Shown here one piece after another: positions 61,846 through 64,000 of a DNA stretch of 64,000 nt. The DNA is from Bradysia coprophila (lineage: Eukaryota > Arthropoda > Insecta > Diptera > Sciaridae). The position numbers were made by a program, and so were the translations under genes. Numbering within the stretch: the stretch's first letter is position 1; each line of letters opens with the position of its first letter. The notes beneath the pieces were generated by a model, which was given only the letters and a program-made list of their open reading frames with translations, was not told the DNA's origin and ran no database searches. Where the stretch lies: NCBI RefSeq assembly GCF_014529535.1, contig NW_023503496.1, positions 1,488,001 through 1,552,000 of the forward strand, read 5' to 3'.

Positions 61846-61925
61846 ATATGACAGGATGACGCTGTGGTTATGTGCTCGCCTTCCACTAAAATGACTCGGG
61901 TTCAATTCCCGTGTCAAACAATTCC
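61846..61925 (+). repeat. tRNA-derived SINE head or tRNA-like sequence
   Basis: GTGGTTATGTGCTCGCC resembles a tRNA D-arm/anticodon-arm region (A box), and GACTCGGGTTCAATTCCCGTGTC is a well-formed T arm: CGGG/CCCG stem, TTCAATT loop, B box GGTTCAATTCC. There is no proper acceptor stem, so this is not a working tRNA. It could be the pol III promoter part of a SINE whose body runs on into about 62.05 kb. Confidence 0.5.
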
Positions 61926-63001
61926 ACTTGGGATTGTATCGCATTGGTAACGTCCTCAAGCTTCATAATTTGGGTAGGTATACTTGTTTGGAGTCTACAT
62001 TTAGGCGAGATATCAATTCGCATCTAACTTTCCTCATAGAGAGTATTTGCATACTTTGAGACGTATTTCAAAAGTCACGTTAAGTCGTAAACTGGCCGTA
62101 AAAGGCTGTTAGTGAGGTCTCAGGGCAGCGATTCTGTCCTCCTAAAGATTTTTGGATTTAACTCAATTGATTCTGTAATTGGGATCAAAACTGATATTTC
62201 AGATTCCAATGAAAGAATGTCGAGAGATCGACTGAATCTGATTATTTTCCCCTGTCGCACATACGAGTTCTTTGCTAGCATCGTAATTGTGTTTGCGTAT
62301 CTCTCATCGATCCTCCTGTGAATCATCTCAACCAAGCCATGTTATGCGAATATTCCAGCGAAATATAATCGAGAAACATAAATTGTCTTTTTATGTAATG
62401 GCCATAATTTACGGCACACTTAACTTTTAGCATTCAATGCATGTAATACGAACATGCCGACAGTTTTACAGTCATTACAAAAATTTGCAGTGATTTATGA
62501 TTTGTAATCAAATGTGGCAGTTTGATACGTTGAAACAAAATTTATAAGACGCATAGTATGGCAGTGACACTACGTTCATATATATTATATGTTACAGCGC
62601 GACCATTATAATAGACACACGTTGCATGACATTATTTTGCGATTATATAGATCATGGTCTAATAACCGTCGATCGGTTTTGTATTGTTTTATTCGATCAA
62701 ACGATCAAAATTGTGTTTCATAGTTAAGGAGAACGTTCAACGATCTATTCACTTTTTATTTTTATTTTATAATTCTTAGCAAACATGTCATGTGTGTTAC
62801 GGTTGATGTATAGATTGGTTCGAAATGAAGGAAAAAAATAGAATGCGAGAAGGACATGCCATTCAATTCTGAGACAATTTTTTTTGTATTGAACTCAAAA
62901 AAGAGTAAATTACCGACGACGACAGTCACGTATAGGAAAGCCAATAAATTTACGTGACAATTGATTTGCAGCCGTTTTTGTTTGCAAGATCAAAGCAGCT
63001 C
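61926..63001. other. No gene supported
   Basis: Both strands are open over 62112-62335, neither with a well-placed start. The plus frame ends in a hydrophobic stretch (FFASIVIVFAYLSSILL). Nothing joins it to a gene. Confidence 0.35.
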
Positions 63002-63133
63002 CAACCGCATACACCTTGTTTACAAAATTAGGAGGCCTGAAATCGGGCAGTGTTCACTTGCAAATTTCATTGCACTGTGTTCGTACACGAACTTTTAGGC
63101 CTCTTAGTTTTGTAAAAAAGGTGTATCTGGTTG
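63002..63133. repeat. MITE-like element, 132 bp
   Basis: CAACCGCATACACCTTGTTTAC / AAAATTAGGAGGCCTGAAA at the left, TTTTAGGCCTCTTAGTTTTGTA / AAAAAAGGTGTATCTGGTTG at the right. A half copy is at 47415-47462. Confidence 0.82.
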
Positions 63134-64000
63134 CTGGAGACCTGCCTTCACAAGATACATTTTGATAATTTCATTTAAAACTTCGGATCGTTGAGAAAAA
63201 GATTTTACGAAGAAATATTTAAGTTTGACCAATCGGAACAGACTCCACCGCCTCCAGCGAGAAAAGTTTTTATTTTCTGAAAAAAAATCTACCGTTTCCC
63301 ATAAAAAGCTTAAAACTCTCTGCTAATCAATACTTTGAATCAGGAATTTAAAATAAAAACAATTTTCGCACAGATCTCTAACAATGCAAGCGCAACAATG
63401 GCAATTCTCTCTCTAATAATAATTATCCGTGTACGATTGTCAAACATATTTAAATTTAAATTTACAAAATAATATAAAACGATGACGAAACGGATAAGTA
63501 TAAATATCGCATTTTTTAAGCTGATTTTTTTTTGCTTTCCCATCAACTGCACGAGATAAATCTCTCGGTGTAATATGTTGCGGCCTATAAAACTATTAAT
63601 GTAATAAAGTGAGAGACGCTCCTACAATTATGTATAACGCCAAATTAAAAAACCATTCACCTCTACATAAGACACATCTAATAGTATAAAATACCACCGA
63701 ACACCTTATGAAGAGTAAAAGACCTAAAGACTGAACTTTTTTGTTGTTGTTGTTGTTACTGATCGTATAACTAGAATTGAATGTGTAAATATATTGTTAC
63801 AATAATGAACTTTTGACACTGTGTATGCACGCTGATATACCCATAGAGACGGATTTACAAATATTTGCAATGCACCGTGGGAAGCAGCCCGTTAAAATCG
63901 AAAACTTTTTATTTATTTGCGAAAATAGAAAAATCTCAATGTTTTGTTATGAATATTTCGAACATTGTGTCTCAGATATGAAATGAGCATGCAACAAAAA
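63134..64000. other. No gene recognised
   Basis: AT-rich to the window end, with a (TTG)n run at about 63742-63757. Confidence 0.45.

Noticed and set aside
62112..62335. Sense and antisense frames of about 70 codons
   Set aside because: Both open at once and neither joined to a start or splice site; coding cannot be assigned.

Overview
This window is animal nuclear DNA and most likely insect. It is AT-rich, its genes carry short introns (52-78 bp) with GT..AG borders, its polyadenylation signals are of the AATAAA type, and its intergenic space is packed with short inverted-repeat transposons. A lower dipteran is my guess from overall character; nothing in the sequence proves the order. There is no bacterial operon, CRISPR array or phage gene. 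Because most genes are spliced, single open frames understate the gene content, and I built gene models by joining exons at splice sites that keep the reading frame.

Layout. 1-4.3 kb: an intronless minus-strand gene of unknown function with a Ser/Arg-rich tail (1336-2289) and a decayed non-LTR retrotransposon reverse transcriptase (about 2608-3600). 4.3-9.3 kb: a complete six-exon minus-strand gene for a prostaglandin-reductase-type zinc-independent MDR oxidoreductase. Its 3.7-kb first intron is filled with repeats, including a 145/146-bp tandem array and (GACAGACG)13. 13.5-15.3 kb: a three-exon plus-strand gene for a small protein with three membrane helices. 17.7-22.2 kb: two small two-exon genes for secreted proteins, in opposite orientation. 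Each has a signal-peptide exon ending in phase 1; the second appears frameshifted near its 3' end. Between them lie several foldback structures, including a perfect 110-bp palindrome. 26.1-29.5 kb: the 3' part of a corin-like gene (type II membrane segment, Frizzled cysteine-rich domain, three LDL-receptor class A modules) that stops without any serine-protease domain; its first exon is not identified. 29.5-64 kb: gene-poor. It holds one compact 165-aa ORF (51251-51748), a convergent pair of possible exons near 60.4-61.0 kb, and dozens of MITE-like elements.

Mobile DNA dominates. At least eight elements have terminal inverted repeats flanked by perfect or near-perfect 8-bp target duplications, as expected of the hAT superfamily. 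One has TA duplications of the Tc1/mariner type, and several families recur two to five times in the window. No intact transposase was found, so these look like non-autonomous copies. The recognisable genes do not form a pathway together. The window reads as ordinary euchromatin with unrelated neighbours, and the most novel-looking pieces are the paired small secreted genes, the protease-less corin-like gene and the long hairpin loci.
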